A stretch of 64,000 nt of DNA, taken from NCBI GenBank assembly GCA_050289625.1, contig JBNKGC010000002.1, forward strand, positions 28,236 through 92,235, given 5' to 3'. Position numbers and translations under genes: made by a program. Under the pieces are notes generated by a model. That model was given only the letters and a program-made list of their open reading frames with translations. It was not told where the DNA came from and did not search any database. This document shows, in pieces, positions 16,912 to 25,369 of the stretch (position 1 is its first letter; the number at the start of each line of letters is the position of its first letter). Source of the stretch: NIC37A-2 sp050289625. Its GTDB lineage: Bacteria; Myxococcota_A; Polyangia; Polyangiales; Polyangiaceae.

Positions 16912-17982
16912 TCAGCGCAAGGGGTTCCTGCTGTCGTTGCGCCGGATCATCGGAGTCACGTCGAAGGGCAATTTCAATTCGCTCTCCGGCACGAATCCGA
17001 ACTTCGCGTAGAAGGACGCCGCATCGGACGTGCCGAGTCGGATGTGCGTGGCGTGGCGAAGGGCCGGATGGTCGAGGAGGAGCCCCACCACGGCCCGCCC
17101 AATCCCACGTCCGCGCATCGAGGGTGCCACCACCACGTCCGCGACATACGCGTGCCGCGCCGTATCACTGATGGCGCGAGCCGAAGCCACCAGTCGACCG
17201 CTCGAATCACGGGCTCCGACCCATCCAGCAGCCCCCTGGTGGGCGCGACCGAGAAGCTCCGGATCGGCCCCCTGGGTCCAGTATTGCCCGTCGAGCAGCT
17301 GGAGAACTTCCCGGAGCTCCTCCTGTCCGAACCTCACCACGAGACGGGTCCCCTCGGGTCCACGAAGCAGCGGAGGAACCTCGGCGCGCGCGTTTTCCTG
17401 GAGAATGAGCTCAATCGCCTCGAGATCGCCCGGAGCTCCCCGGCGCCACAGCCCCTCGAGGACCTGTCGAATCTCGTCCGGAGTTCGGTTCTGACCCAGC
17501 TTGGATTTGCCGCTGAGTCGCTCGAGTGACATGCCGACGACGAGAATGCCGCGAACTGCGGCCCGGTAGAGGGGGTGCTGAGCCGTGATGGGAGTGTGAC
17601 CTCCCTCGCGTTGGAACTTCCGCATCAGCTCCTGGAGGACAAGCGCCTTGCGCCCGGGATCGTCGAGGCGCTCGAGAGTGCCGTGCACCTGGACGCTCTG
17701 GTAGAACGTCGTTGCAGGGCAGGCTTTTTCGGGGTGCACGAAGTAGCTGGGAATCGTGGCCACCACATGCTCCGCCTGGAGCACGGCGGCTCTCCCCACG
17801 CACAGCGTCTTTTCCCCGGCAGGCGACCCGTGAAAGTACACGCCTTCGTCCAGAACCACGGGATTGACGGTTCGAAGCACGGGAGCACCATCCGGCGTCG
17901 TGCTGGCGAAATGAAGAACAGGCGCCTCGCGCAGAAGCTTCAAGGCGCTTTCCCGGCTCGAAGCGAACTCGGAACGTCTCAT
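16912..17982 (-). CDS. Fusion: PNPOx-like split-barrel flavoprotein domain + GNAT acetyltransferase
   Basis: A 356-aa two-domain protein. Residues about 1-165 form a pyridoxamine-phosphate-oxidase-like FMN-binding split barrel (LLREAPVLHFASTTPDGAPV, GVYFHGSPAGEK, VEHVVATIPSYFVHPEKACP-type core). Residues about 200-356 form a GNAT N-acetyltransferase with the acetyl-CoA loop MRGRGIGRAVV and a C-terminal FYAKFGF motif. The gene is divergent from a MocR/PdxR-type regulator starting 100 bp away. This pairing with a PLP-dependent regulator is a recurrent arrangement and suggests a role in amino compound or vitamin B6-related metabolism; the substrates are unknown. The start at 17982 is the last ATG before the split barrel; the frame continues upstream but would enter the control region. 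Confidence 0.88.
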   Translation of the reverse strand: MRRSEFASSRESALKLLREAPVLHFASTTPDGAPVLRTVNPVVLDEGVYFHGSPAGEKTLCVGRAAVLQAEHVVATIPSYFVHPEKACPATTFYQSVQVHGTLERLDDPGRKALVLQELMRKFQREGGHTPITAQHPLYRAAVRGILVVGMSLERLSGKSKLGQNRTPDEIRQVLEGLWRRGAPGDLEAIELILQENARAEVPPLLRGPEGTRLVVRFGQEELREVLQLLDGQYWTQGADPELLGRAHQGAAGWVGARDSSGRLVASARAISDTARHAYVADVVVAPSMRGRGIGRAVVGLLLDHPALRHATHIRLGTSDAASFYAKFGFVPESELKLPFDVTPMIRRNDSRNPLR

Positions 17983-18002
17983 GGCGTCAGGTTGCGCGGC
18001 AT

Positions 18003-18024
18003 CTGGACCAGTCAAAAGGTCCAG
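18003..18024. promoter_or_regulatory. Inverted repeat, candidate MocR operator
   Basis: ctggacc and ggtccag separated by 8 bases lie between the divergent PNPOx-GNAT and MocR genes. Regulators of this family commonly bind the spacer shared with their target; the match to a binding site is an inference from position and symmetry. Confidence 0.5.
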
Positions 18025-18082
18025 TTTTAGAATACCAACCCCTCCAGATGCGCCACCCCAGGGCGCGCTTCGACGACGCAAC

Positions 18083-19597
18083 GTGACCCGCCGCAAGCTT
18101 TCCGTCTCCCTCGATCCGGACGCCGACGTCCCTCTCTACGTCCAGATCGCGCAAGCCATCTCTCAGGACATCCAGCGCGGCCGTCTTTCGGGCGGCAGCT
18201 CGCTTCCCGGAAGCCGAAGTCTGGCGCTCAGCCTCGGTGTGAACCGCAACACCGTACTCGCCGCCTTGGCCGAGCTCGAGCAAGAAGGATGGATAGAAAC
18301 GAGGCCGCGGAGCGGCTCCTTCGTCTCGAGCACGTTCGGAAATAGCAAGGCACAACGGAAAGCCCGCTCGTCGCTGCGCACCACCGCCTCACCCCAGAAA
18401 CCACGCACTCGGCTCGAGCTCCCCGGCGACGTTCCGCCCGATCACCTGGGTACCGTGCCTGCTGGGGTTCTCCCCCTCGTTGGTGGGCTGCCCGACATGC
18501 GCCTGATTCGACGCCAGGATCTAACGCGCGCGTTTCGGCGCGCGGTTCTCCAAAGCACCGAATCGCTCGCCTACGGAAGCGCCTGGGGTCACCCTCGTCT
18601 TCGTCGTGCCCTCGTGGACTTCCTCGGCGACACCCGAGGGATCGCCACGACGCCCGAGAGCATCTGCGTGACACGAGGAAGCCAAATGGCGATCTACCTA
18701 GCTGGCCGCACCCTGCTCACACCGGGGGATCGCGTGGCCGTCGAGGCATACGGATACCGCCCAGCCTGGGAGGCGCTGCGCATGGCGGGAGCCGAATTGG
18801 TGCCACTTCCCGTGGATGGTTCCGGTTTGCGCGTGGATGCCCTGCGCGCGGCATGTGAGCAGAAACCGATCCGAGCCCTGTATCTGACCCCACACCATCA
18901 GTACCCAACCACCGTCACATTGACCGCACCCCGCCGCGTCGAGCTATTGGCCCTGGCGCACGACCGACAATTCGCGATCCTGGAGGACGACTACGATCAC
19001 GAGCAGCACTATGCCGGACGACCCGTATTGCCTCTGGCGAGTCGCGATAGCGACGTGGTGATCTACATCGGCACCCTCTCGAAGGTGCTCGCTCCTGGAC
19101 TTCGCGCGGGCTACCTGGTCGGCCCGCGCGACGTGGTCGAGCGAGCCGGACGGATTCGCACGTACATCGATCGCCAGGGGGATCTTCCGCTCGAGGAAGC
19201 GATCGCCCAGCTCATCGAGGAGGGAGAGCTGGCACGGCATACCCGCCGCGTCGGTCGCCATTGTCACGAGCGCCGCGACGCGCTCGTCGAGGCACTCCGC
19301 GCTGAACTCGGAAGCGAGCTCACGTTCCGAATCCCGCCGGGGGGTATGGCCCTTTGGGCTCGCGCTCGGTTGACGACGGATGCCTGGGCCAAAAGGGCAC
19401 TCGAACAGGGCGTCTTCGTGCAACCCGGCCGGCGATATCGTTTCGACGGTCAGGCCAGCGCGCATCTGCGGTTGGGCTTCGGTGCACTGACGCCCGCCGA
19501 GATTCGCGAGGCGGTTCGCCGGCTGGCGCGCGCTCACCGCCCCGCTACGACGATCATCGCTTGCGATGATCGAAGAAAACATGAGCGTAAGTGTTGA
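18083..19597 (+). CDS. MocR/PdxR-type regulator (GntR wHTH + aminotransferase domain)
   Basis: PLP-dependent transcription regulator of 504 aa. Residues about 10-80 are a GntR-type winged helix (PLYVQIAQAISQDIQRGRL, LPGSRSLALSLGVNRNTV, WIETRPRSGSFV). The rest is a class I aminotransferase fold: YGSAWGHPRLRRAL, YLTPHHQYPTTV, EDDYDHE, and the PLP Lys in YIGTLSKVLAPGLRAGYLVG. Such proteins sense PLP or PLP-amino-acid adducts. The GTG at 18083 (VTRRKLSVSLD) is preferred to the ATG at 17981, which would overlap the divergent gene. The last codons (TTIIACDDRRKHERKC) run through a perfect dispersed palindrome, so the C-terminal tail seems to have been added by the repeat. The gene ends four bases from the convergent lipoprotein gene. 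Confidence 0.9.
   Translation: MTRRKLSVSLDPDADVPLYVQIAQAISQDIQRGRLSGGSSLPGSRSLALSLGVNRNTVLAALAELEQEGWIETRPRSGSFVSSTFGNSKAQRKARSSLRTTASPQKPRTRLELPGDVPPDHLGTVPAGVLPLVGGLPDMRLIRRQDLTRAFRRAVLQSTESLAYGSAWGHPRLRRALVDFLGDTRGIATTPESICVTRGSQMAIYLAGRTLLTPGDRVAVEAYGYRPAWEALRMAGAELVPLPVDGSGLRVDALRAACEQKPIRALYLTPHHQYPTTVTLTAPRRVELLALAHDRQFAILEDDYDHEQHYAGRPVLPLASRDSDVVIYIGTLSKVLAPGLRAGYLVGPRDVVERAGRIRTYIDRQGDLPLEEAIAQLIEEGELARHTRRVGRHCHERRDALVEALRAELGSELTFRIPPGGMALWARARLTTDAWAKRALEQGVFVQPGRRYRFDGQASAHLRLGFGALTPAEIREAVRRLARAHRPATTIIACDDRRKHERKC
19551..19572. repeat. Perfect dispersed palindrome (10+2+10)
   Basis: cgatcatcgc tt gcgatgatcg, a perfect inverted repeat lying inside the 3' end of the MocR gene. 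Related copies are found at 20246, 52639, 57059 and 57250. Confidence 0.8.
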
Positions 19598-19600
19598 CCG

Positions 19601-20182
19601 TCAAGGGGCGTGGTTCAACCGACCGGGCGTCGGCTCCCCCACCACGAAGTCGCCCGAGCCGTCCACGTTCCGCGCGAGACTCTGCCCGCTGAAGGTTTCC
19701 GACCAGCGGATTTCGTCGAGGACGTTGCGACTCGGATCTTCCAGCCGCACCAAGTCCTCGTCTTCGTGGAGGCTGAAGAAGTTGTCGGGGGTCATCTTCT
19801 CCCGATAAAAAGCAATGGGCCGCCCCGACGGAAGCTTGGTGCCCTCGGGCACGATGTAGCGTGCTTTGTCGTCGACCACGCGATAACCGGACAGATCGAT
19901 CTCCCGGTCGGTGCCGTTGTAGAGCTCCACCCAGTCTTCCTGGTGCTTGGTGTACACCTCGTTGATCACCAGCGCTCCGCTGAGCGGCCCTCGCGGACCA
20001 TCTAGAACCTCCGGCACGCGCCTGCCCGACGGCTCCTCCTTGGTCGCGGGATCTTCGGGCCCCGCATGCGAGGTGGGATCAGCGCAGTCGCCAGCACCTC
20101 CGTCGCCGTCATCGGAGCTACACCCCCAGGAGACCAAGAGCGCACACGCGCTAACCAAGATCCTTCGCCACAGCTGGACCAT
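19601..20182 (-). CDS. Lipoprotein with lamin-tail (LTD) domain
   Basis: A 193-aa exported lipoprotein: signal peptide ending in SWGC, an acidic Gly-rich linker, then an Ig-like lamin-tail domain of about 110 residues (LVINEVYTKHQEDWVELYN, then IDLSGYRVVDDKARYIVPEG and the closing TPGRLNH). LTD domains occur in secreted bacterial proteins, often with nucleases or surface proteins; here it stands alone, so the role is unknown. The start directly precedes the signal peptide (MVQLWRRILVSACALL). It converges with the MocR gene, with only three bases between the two stops. Confidence 0.88.
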   Translation of the reverse strand: MVQLWRRILVSACALLVSWGCSSDDGDGGAGDCADPTSHAGPEDPATKEEPSGRRVPEVLDGPRGPLSGALVINEVYTKHQEDWVELYNGTDREIDLSGYRVVDDKARYIVPEGTKLPSGRPIAFYREKMTPDNFFSLHEDEDLVRLEDPSRNVLDEIRWSETFSGQSLARNVDGSGDFVVGEPTPGRLNHAP

Positions 20183-20245
20183 CGCTCCTCTCCCTTTGCG
20201 TCGTTGCCCGATTCATCAACGGACGTTCACTGGGCCGGCGCCCTC

Positions 20246-20267
20246 CGATCACCGCAAGCGGTCGGCG
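20246..20267. repeat. Diverged copy of the CGATCATCGC palindrome
   Basis: cgatcaccgcaagcggtcggcg, in the spacer upstream of the LTD lipoprotein gene; same layout as the perfect copy with changed arms. Confidence 0.5.
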
Positions 20268-20321
20268 CTATGGAACGGCGCACGCTGCGTCGCCCCGACG
20301 GGACTCTCACGAGGAGACAGG

Positions 20322-20368
20322 GCTGACGAAACACAGCCGTCGGAGGCCGTGCGCCGAGTTTCGTCAGC
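20322..20368. terminator. Inverted repeat behind the kinase gene, possible terminator
   Basis: 11-bp arms gctgacgaaac / gtttcgtcagc with a 25-base loop, located downstream of the kinase gene that ends at 20427. Terminator or REP-like element; no T tract. Confidence 0.4.
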
Positions 20369-20426
20369 AGGGTGACGTGGTGCCAAAGGGGCGGGCATGC
20401 CGGCAGGATGACCGGATCGCCCAGTT

Positions 20427-21875
20427 CTATCGATCGTGCGGCTTTCCCTTGGTCCGCTTCTTCTTGCTGCCCTTCTTCCGGCGGCGGAGTGGTCGCTTAT
20501 CTGGCGGCGGCGGCGTGACAAGCTCCTCCGCGGGGCGCGTCTGCCCACCATCGTTCGCGGCAATCGACTCGCTCAAGGACTGGGAAGGTGACCCTGATCC
20601 AGAAGGGGGAGCCACCCCTCCAGCATCAGATTGCCCTTCGCGCTCCAGCGGAGAGGCATCGCTCGGCTGGGAAGCCGCAGCTGCTTCGCCACCCGTTCCA
20701 TCGCCCTCTTCGGTCTCCGACGTCACGGATTCAGCACTCGAAATGTTCGCACGCTCTGCGGCGATCGCGCTGCGCGGCTTGTCGTCGTCCCGGAGCGTCG
20801 CGGCCAGGCCCCAGGCGAGCAGCGCCCCGACCAGAGTGGCCAGAGCACCCACGCCGATGACGAGCCGTCGGCGGCGCCGCCACGCGGGAGCACCGACTTC
20901 GACGGAGGGAGCCACCGCGGGAGTCGAAGCGACGGGGCCGGCAGCTGAATTTGCCGCTACCCCTGCAGGCAGGGCGTTCGTTTGGCGTGTCGGAGCATCA
21001 CACGACGCTGCCCGAGCACCCACGAACGGGGGGCTCTCTCCTCGCGCGAGAGCCTCGACGTCGCGCAGCATGTCGGTCGCGCTCGGGTAACGGGCTTCTC
21101 GAGTAAAGGCCAACGCCTGATCGACGACCGCACCGAGTCCCTCGGACACGTCGGGCGCCAGGGAGCGCAATCTCGGCGCCGGCTGGGTGGCGATGGCCAC
21201 CACCAGGGCCGCCTGAGAATCCGCCTCGTGAATGCGTCGACCCGTGAGCATACGGAACGCCGTCGCACCCAATGCGAACAGATCGACCCGCCCATCGATC
21301 TCCTCACGACGCCCCATCGCCTGTTCCGGGGCCATGTACGGCAAGGTTCCCAGCGCCACACCGGTCTGGGTCCGCACGTCGTCACCCGCGCCTTCGAGCA
21401 CCCGAGCCACGCCAAAATCGAGCACCTTCACGGCGCCGTCGTCGGTACGAAACAGGTTGTCCGGTTTCAGATCCCGATGGATGACGTCGTGCGCGTGCGC
21501 GACCTCGAGAACGCCCAACGTTTGTGAGAGGAGATCGAGAACTTCAGTCTCGGGGAGAGTTCCGTGGCGCGCCAACCGCTCGGAGAACGACTCGCCCACG
21601 AGCCGCTCCATCACCAAAAAAGGAGTTCCGTCGTCTGCTTTACCGTGGTCGAGAATGCGGACCACACCGGGGTGGTCGATGCGATTCGCAACGTAGGCCT
21701 CTCGCAAGAAACGCTGACGCACGGTGCCACGTGCGTTCATGTCGGGGTGTAGGATCTTGAGGGCGGCGCGCGTCCCCTGCTCGTCTCGGGCGCCGTAGAC
21801 CGCCGCCATTCCGCCGACCCCCAGCACTTCCTCGAGGGTCCAGCGACCTCCGAGCTTGCGGTGGAGGCGCTCCAT
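20427..21875 (-). CDS. Transmembrane serine/threonine protein kinase
   Basis: Hanks-type kinase of 482 aa. The kinase domain, about residues 10-275, has the Gly loop GVGGMAAVYGA, the Lys in AALKILHP, HRDLKPDNLF, DFGVARVL and GTLPYMAPEQ. A Pro/Ala-rich linker follows, then one membrane helix (RRLVIGVGALATLVGALLAWG), so the C-terminal 140 residues should be outside the membrane. This outer part is acidic and low complexity (ETEEGDGTGGEAAA) and ends in a strongly basic tail (RRRKKGSKKKRTKGKPHD). No known sensor domain is seen. The start MERLHRKLGGRWTLE at 21875 is preferred; the open frame continues to 21956 but contains the ambiguous base n at 21921. Substrates are unknown. Confidence 0.9.
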   Translation of the reverse strand: MERLHRKLGGRWTLEEVLGVGGMAAVYGARDEQGTRAALKILHPDMNARGTVRQRFLREAYVANRIDHPGVVRILDHGKADDGTPFLVMERLVGESFSERLARHGTLPETEVLDLLSQTLGVLEVAHAHDVIHRDLKPDNLFRTDDGAVKVLDFGVARVLEGAGDDVRTQTGVALGTLPYMAPEQAMGRREEIDGRVDLFALGATAFRMLTGRRIHEADSQAALVVAIATQPAPRLRSLAPDVSEGLGAVVDQALAFTREARYPSATDMLRDVEALARGESPPFVGARAASCDAPTRQTNALPAGVAANSAAGPVASTPAVAPSVEVGAPAWRRRRRLVIGVGALATLVGALLAWGLAATLRDDDKPRSAIAAERANISSAESVTSETEEGDGTGGEAAAASQPSDASPLEREGQSDAGGVAPPSGSGSPSQSLSESIAANDGGQTRPAEELVTPPPPDKRPLRRRKKGSKKKRTKGKPHDR

Positions 21876-22044
21876 CACATGCGGTTCGTAGTCCTTCACG
21901 ACAGCGACTGGCTTCGGACTNGACGAGAAGCGCCCGGAGCATCGAAAACGATACACCGGGCGCTCGTGGGATGTACACCGGTCGCCAGAGCGCCAGTCTG
22001 CTCGCTGCGTTGCTGCGTTGCTGCGTTGCTCGCTGCTCTGCCCT

Positions 22045-22506
22045 TCAGGCTTCCGCGGGTTCTCGCAAACCCGGCCCCCTGCGACCTCTCCTCACGTCAG
22101 CGCCTTGACGCCTGAACGCGATTTCCGCCCGACTCGCGAGGACGCCGGTGAACGAATTCCGATAGGCGAACGCCAAAAATACGTTCAACCCGACGACGAC
22201 GAGTCCCAGCACGATCCCAGACGGCGCAAGGAACAGGTGATACGCCAGGATGTTCACCGTCACCGGCGCGATGATGGTCAACGCCAGAGGCACGAAGCGA
22301 TCAATCAACAGCAGAAACCCACAACATGCCTGGATCAGAGCGAGAAACGGAAAGAAGTAGCTCGACCCGATGAGCCCGCTCATGAACTCGATCGCCGGGC
22401 CTTCCGGCGGGGCCGGCATCGGGAAAAACTGAAACAGCCCGTTGAGACCAGCGATCAGGAAGATCGCTCCGAAGACCACTCTGCACAGGATGACGACCGC
22501 CCTCAT
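22045..22506 (-). CDS. DoxX-like membrane protein
   Basis: A 153-aa membrane protein of the DoxX type, with four hydrophobic helices: VVILCRVVFGAIFLIAGLNG, FFPFLALIQACCGFLLL, ALTIIAPVTVNILAYHLFL and IVLGLVVVGLNVFLAF, then a basic tail. DoxX-like proteins are found in quinone-linked or redox-related membrane complexes, but this single gene gives no specific role. The ATG at 22506 has a strong GGAGGAGG upstream, which settles the start over a longer frame to 22578. The tail after residue 130 is Arg-rich. Confidence 0.8.
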   Translation of the reverse strand: MRAVVILCRVVFGAIFLIAGLNGLFQFFPMPAPPEGPAIEFMSGLIGSSYFFPFLALIQACCGFLLLIDRFVPLALTIIAPVTVNILAYHLFLAPSGIVLGLVVVGLNVFLAFAYRNSFTGVLASRAEIAFRRQGADVRRGRRGPGLREPAEA

Positions 22507-22624
22507 GTTCCCTCCTCCGACGTAAGCCTGACGCGCCCACGGAGCGGTGGCCAATGCGCTGACAGGAGGGCCCCTCAAATCGAATCGCCCGGAGAAACCG
22601 ACGAGGGACGACCCCGCGCGAACC

Positions 22625-22984
22625 TCAGAAGACGGTGCGACTCACCCAATCGGCAGCGCTACCCACGACTGCCATGATCACGGCAGCGATGAGGGCCGTC
22701 GAAAACCCCCGGATCGTCAGGCGGGTGCTGAGCGCATCCACTACCTTCAAGACGATAGCGGTGACGATCAGCCGGGTGACGAATGCGAAGATGAAACCGA
22801 GCCCGAGAGAGGCCACCCCGATCACGACGAAGAGCAGCCACCCCACACAGAAGTTGATCACCCCGAAGACGGCAGCGATGAGCATGTAGCTCCCAAACCC
22901 TCCGCGCAGCTCGAAGTCGACGAGGAGGCGCTCCGCGACCCACAGGGCACCCGCCAGGGTCAGCCAGGAAATGATGAGTCCCAT
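22625..22984 (-). CDS. Small four-helix membrane protein (phage holin superfamily IV-like)
   Basis: A 119-aa membrane protein with four hydrophobic segments: IISWLTLAGALWVAERLL, GSYMLIAAVFGVINFCVGWL, LLFVVIGVASLGLGFIFAFV and STALIAAVIMAVVGSAADWV. The pattern matches the YvlD/phage-holin-superfamily-IV group of small inner-membrane proteins of unknown role. The start MGLIISW at 22984 is used; upstream the frame enters a short GC-rich tandem repeat (ttgcgcgccaacgc units at 23040-23080) that would give an artificial N-terminus. It lies 118 bp upstream of the DoxX-like gene on the same strand. Confidence 0.7.
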   Translation of the reverse strand: MGLIISWLTLAGALWVAERLLVDFELRGGFGSYMLIAAVFGVINFCVGWLLFVVIGVASLGLGFIFAFVTRLIVTAIVLKVVDALSTRLTIRGFSTALIAAVIMAVVGSAADWVSRTVF

Positions 22985-23157
22985 GGGGTCAAGCTTGCGG
23001 CACTCCGACTCGTACGCCAACGCTGCCGCGCTAACGCCGGCTTGCGCGCCAACGCCGACTTGCGCGCCAACGCTGCGCCGTTCGCTCTTCGGCCCACGAC
23101 ACCCGCAACGCGCAGCGGGCCCGTGCACAGCGCTCTATCGAAACTCCGTGAGCTCTT

Positions 23158-23436
23158 TCAGTCCGCGTCCGCGAGCGCTTGCCGCAGCTCACGCGAAAGC
23201 TGCTCGAGAGTGCGACGCTCGAAAGCCTTGCAACGCAGACTACTCGCATCCCACCGAGCCTCACCTCCATAGCTCCAATTCCACGTTCCCGGCTCCCGGG
23301 TGGAAATGCAGAGAGCCGTGCCCTGCTTTCCCGCGTCGAGGCGGTATTCGACGCCCTCGTGCTCGACTTGAAGGATGGGGTCGCTGTCGTAATTGACCGA
23401 TTCGCCTTCCGTTGAGGAAGAACCAATGCTGTTCAT
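23158..23436 (-). CDS. Hypothetical protein, 92 aa
   Basis: A small soluble protein: MNSIGSSSTEGESVNYDSDP, followed by a beta-like stretch (VEHEGVEYRLDAGKQGTALC, then CISTREPGTWNWSYGGEARW) and a C-terminal helix (TLEQLSRELRQALADAD). No family recognised; no signal or membrane segment. Codon and residue usage look protein-like rather than antisense noise. It stands alone between the small membrane protein gene and a repeat upstream of ettA's 3' end. Confidence 0.55.
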   Translation of the reverse strand: MNSIGSSSTEGESVNYDSDPILQVEHEGVEYRLDAGKQGTALCISTREPGTWNWSYGGEARWDASSLRCKAFERRTLEQLSRELRQALADAD

Positions 23437-23509
23437 CCGTTCAGTATACGATTCCCGATCGGGCGCAGCAAGGGAGTTTCGTGCACGCGAGTCGGCTTGC
23501 GCTCACGCC

Positions 23510-23618
23510 TGCCAGGAGCCCCGCCAAGGACCTCTCATTTGGTGAGCGGTAGACCGTTGCTTCTCGCCGCAGCTGGGCATGCCAGGAGCCCCGCCGAGGC
23601 CTCTCATTTGGTGAGCGG
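23510..23618. repeat. Two near-identical 39-40 bp direct repeats
   Basis: Copies at about 23510-23549 and 23580-23618 both read tgccaggagccccgcc, then two to four variable bases, then cctctcatttggtgagcgg; period about 70 bp. They lie just downstream of the ettA stop codon. Confidence 0.85.
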
Positions 23619-23637
23619 GCAGAATATGCGCTCGATC

Positions 23638-25311
23638 TCAGCGCTCGAGCCTGCGGTACTTGATCCGGTGCGGCCGATCGGCATCAGCTCCGAGGCGGCG
23701 TCTTCGATCCGCCTCGTACTCCTGGTAATTGCCCTCGAACCAAACCGCCGAGCTGTTGCCCTCGAAGGCCAGGATGTGGGTCGCGATGCGGTCGAGAAAC
23801 CAGCGGTCGTGGCTGATGATCACCGCGCACCCCGGAAACTCGAGCAGCGCCTGTTCGAGGGAGCGCAGTGTGTCGACGTCGAGGTCGTTCGTCGGTTCGT
23901 CGAGGAGGAGGAGATTGCCCCCCTGTTTGAGCAGCTTCGCCAGGTGCACGCGGTTCCGCTCTCCCCCCGACAAGGTGCCTACTAGTTTCTGCTGGTCGCT
24001 CCCCTTGAACCCGAACCACGAGCAATACGCACGCGAGGCGACTTCGCGTTTGCCGAGCTCGACGACGTCTTCACCGCCGCTGATTTCCTTCCACACGTTG
24101 TGGTTGCCCGTCAGCGCCTCGCGACTCTGATCGACGTAGGCGATTTTCACCGTTTCGCCGACATTCAGGGTGCCGGCGTCGGGCTGTTCTTCACCGACGA
24201 GCATGCGAAACAGAGTCGTCTTTCCCGCACCGTTCGGTCCGATGACGCCGACGATGCCGCTCCGAGGAAGCCGGAAGGATAGATCCTCGACGAGCAGTCG
24301 ATCGCCGAAGCCCTTCGTGAGTCCGTCGGCTTCGAGCACCACCTGCCCGAGCCGCGGGCCCGGAGGAATGCTGATTTCTCCGCCATCGCTGGACCGCGCC
24401 TCGGACTGCGCCACGAGTTCGTCGTAGGCGGCCAAACGCGCCTTGCTCTTCGCCTGCCGCGCCCGCGGCGAGGCGCGAACCCAGTCGAGCTCTTGCTTGA
24501 GCTTGCGCTGCCGAGCACTCTCCTGCTTCTCCTTTTGCGCGAGGCGAGCCGCCTTCTGTTCGAGCCAACCGCTGTAGTTGCCCTTGTACGGGTACCCCCG
24601 ACCCCCATCGAGCTCGAGGATCCACTCGGCCACTTCGTCGAGGAAGTAGCGGTCGTGCGTCACGGCCACCACTGTGCCCGGATATTCACCGAGGAAGCGC
24701 TGGAGCCACGCCACGCTCTCGGCATCCAGATGGTTCGTCGGCTCATCGAGCAGAAGCATGTCGGGTTGCTCCAAAAGGACGCGACAGAGCGCGACGCGAC
24801 GCTTTTCACCACCGGAGAGATTTTCGATGAGAGCGTCTCGTGGCGGACATCGAAGGGCGTCCAGGGCGATCTCGACCCGCTGATCGAGGTTCCACGCGTC
24901 GGCTGCATCGATGCGATCCTGGAGCTTTCCTTGCTTCTCGAGCAAAGCGTTCATCTCCTCGTCGTCCATCGGCTCGGCGAACTTCGCGCTGATTTCCTCG
25001 AACTCTTGGAGTAACGCCCGTGTCTCAGAAACCCCTTGGTCGACGGCCTCCGCCACCGTCTTCGCGTCGCCCAAGTCGGGCTCCTGAGCGAAATACCCAA
25101 CCTTCAGCGAAGGGTGCGGCTTGGCCTCTCCCATGAACTCCGTGTCCACCCCGGCCATGATGCGCAAGAGGGAGCTCTTGCCGGACCCATTGCTTCCGAT
25201 GACACCAATTTTTGCACCGGGCAGAAACGCGAGGGTGATGTTCTCCAGCACGCGCTTGTCCGGGGGGTGAACGCGCGTGACCTCCTGCATCGTGAACACG
25301 AAATCGACCAT
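23638..25311 (-). CDS. ettA: Energy-dependent translational throttle protein EttA
   Basis: ABC-F ATPase of 557 aa that binds the ribosomal E site and gates entry into elongation according to ADP/ATP level. Domain 1: GSNGSGKSSLLRIMAG (Walker A), NLSGGEKRRVALCRVLL, LLLDEPTNHLDAESVAWL. The EttA-type arm lies between strands (EISAKFAEPMDDEEMNALLE) and a linker is rich in Lys/Gln (KEKQESARQRKLKQELDWVR). Domain 2: GPNGAGKTTLFRMLVG, GTLSGGERNRVHLAKLLK, LLLDEPTNDLDVDTLRSLE. It ends with a KYR-type tail as in EttA. The start MVDFVFTMQEV at 25311 matches the family; an upstream ATG at 25326 adds five residues. The divergent lipoprotein gene starts 58 bp away. Confidence 0.95.
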   Translation of the reverse strand: MVDFVFTMQEVTRVHPPDKRVLENITLAFLPGAKIGVIGSNGSGKSSLLRIMAGVDTEFMGEAKPHPSLKVGYFAQEPDLGDAKTVAEAVDQGVSETRALLQEFEEISAKFAEPMDDEEMNALLEKQGKLQDRIDAADAWNLDQRVEIALDALRCPPRDALIENLSGGEKRRVALCRVLLEQPDMLLLDEPTNHLDAESVAWLQRFLGEYPGTVVAVTHDRYFLDEVAEWILELDGGRGYPYKGNYSGWLEQKAARLAQKEKQESARQRKLKQELDWVRASPRARQAKSKARLAAYDELVAQSEARSSDGGEISIPPGPRLGQVVLEADGLTKGFGDRLLVEDLSFRLPRSGIVGVIGPNGAGKTTLFRMLVGEEQPDAGTLNVGETVKIAYVDQSREALTGNHNVWKEISGGEDVVELGKREVASRAYCSWFGFKGSDQQKLVGTLSGGERNRVHLAKLLKQGGNLLLLDEPTNDLDVDTLRSLEQALLEFPGCAVIISHDRWFLDRIATHILAFEGNSSAVWFEGNYQEYEADRRRRLGADADRPHRIKYRRLER

Positions 25312-25369
25312 GGATGGTTTGTACACGAACCCGTCGCGTTCTGAACCCTACAGTCGTATAGCGGTGCTC

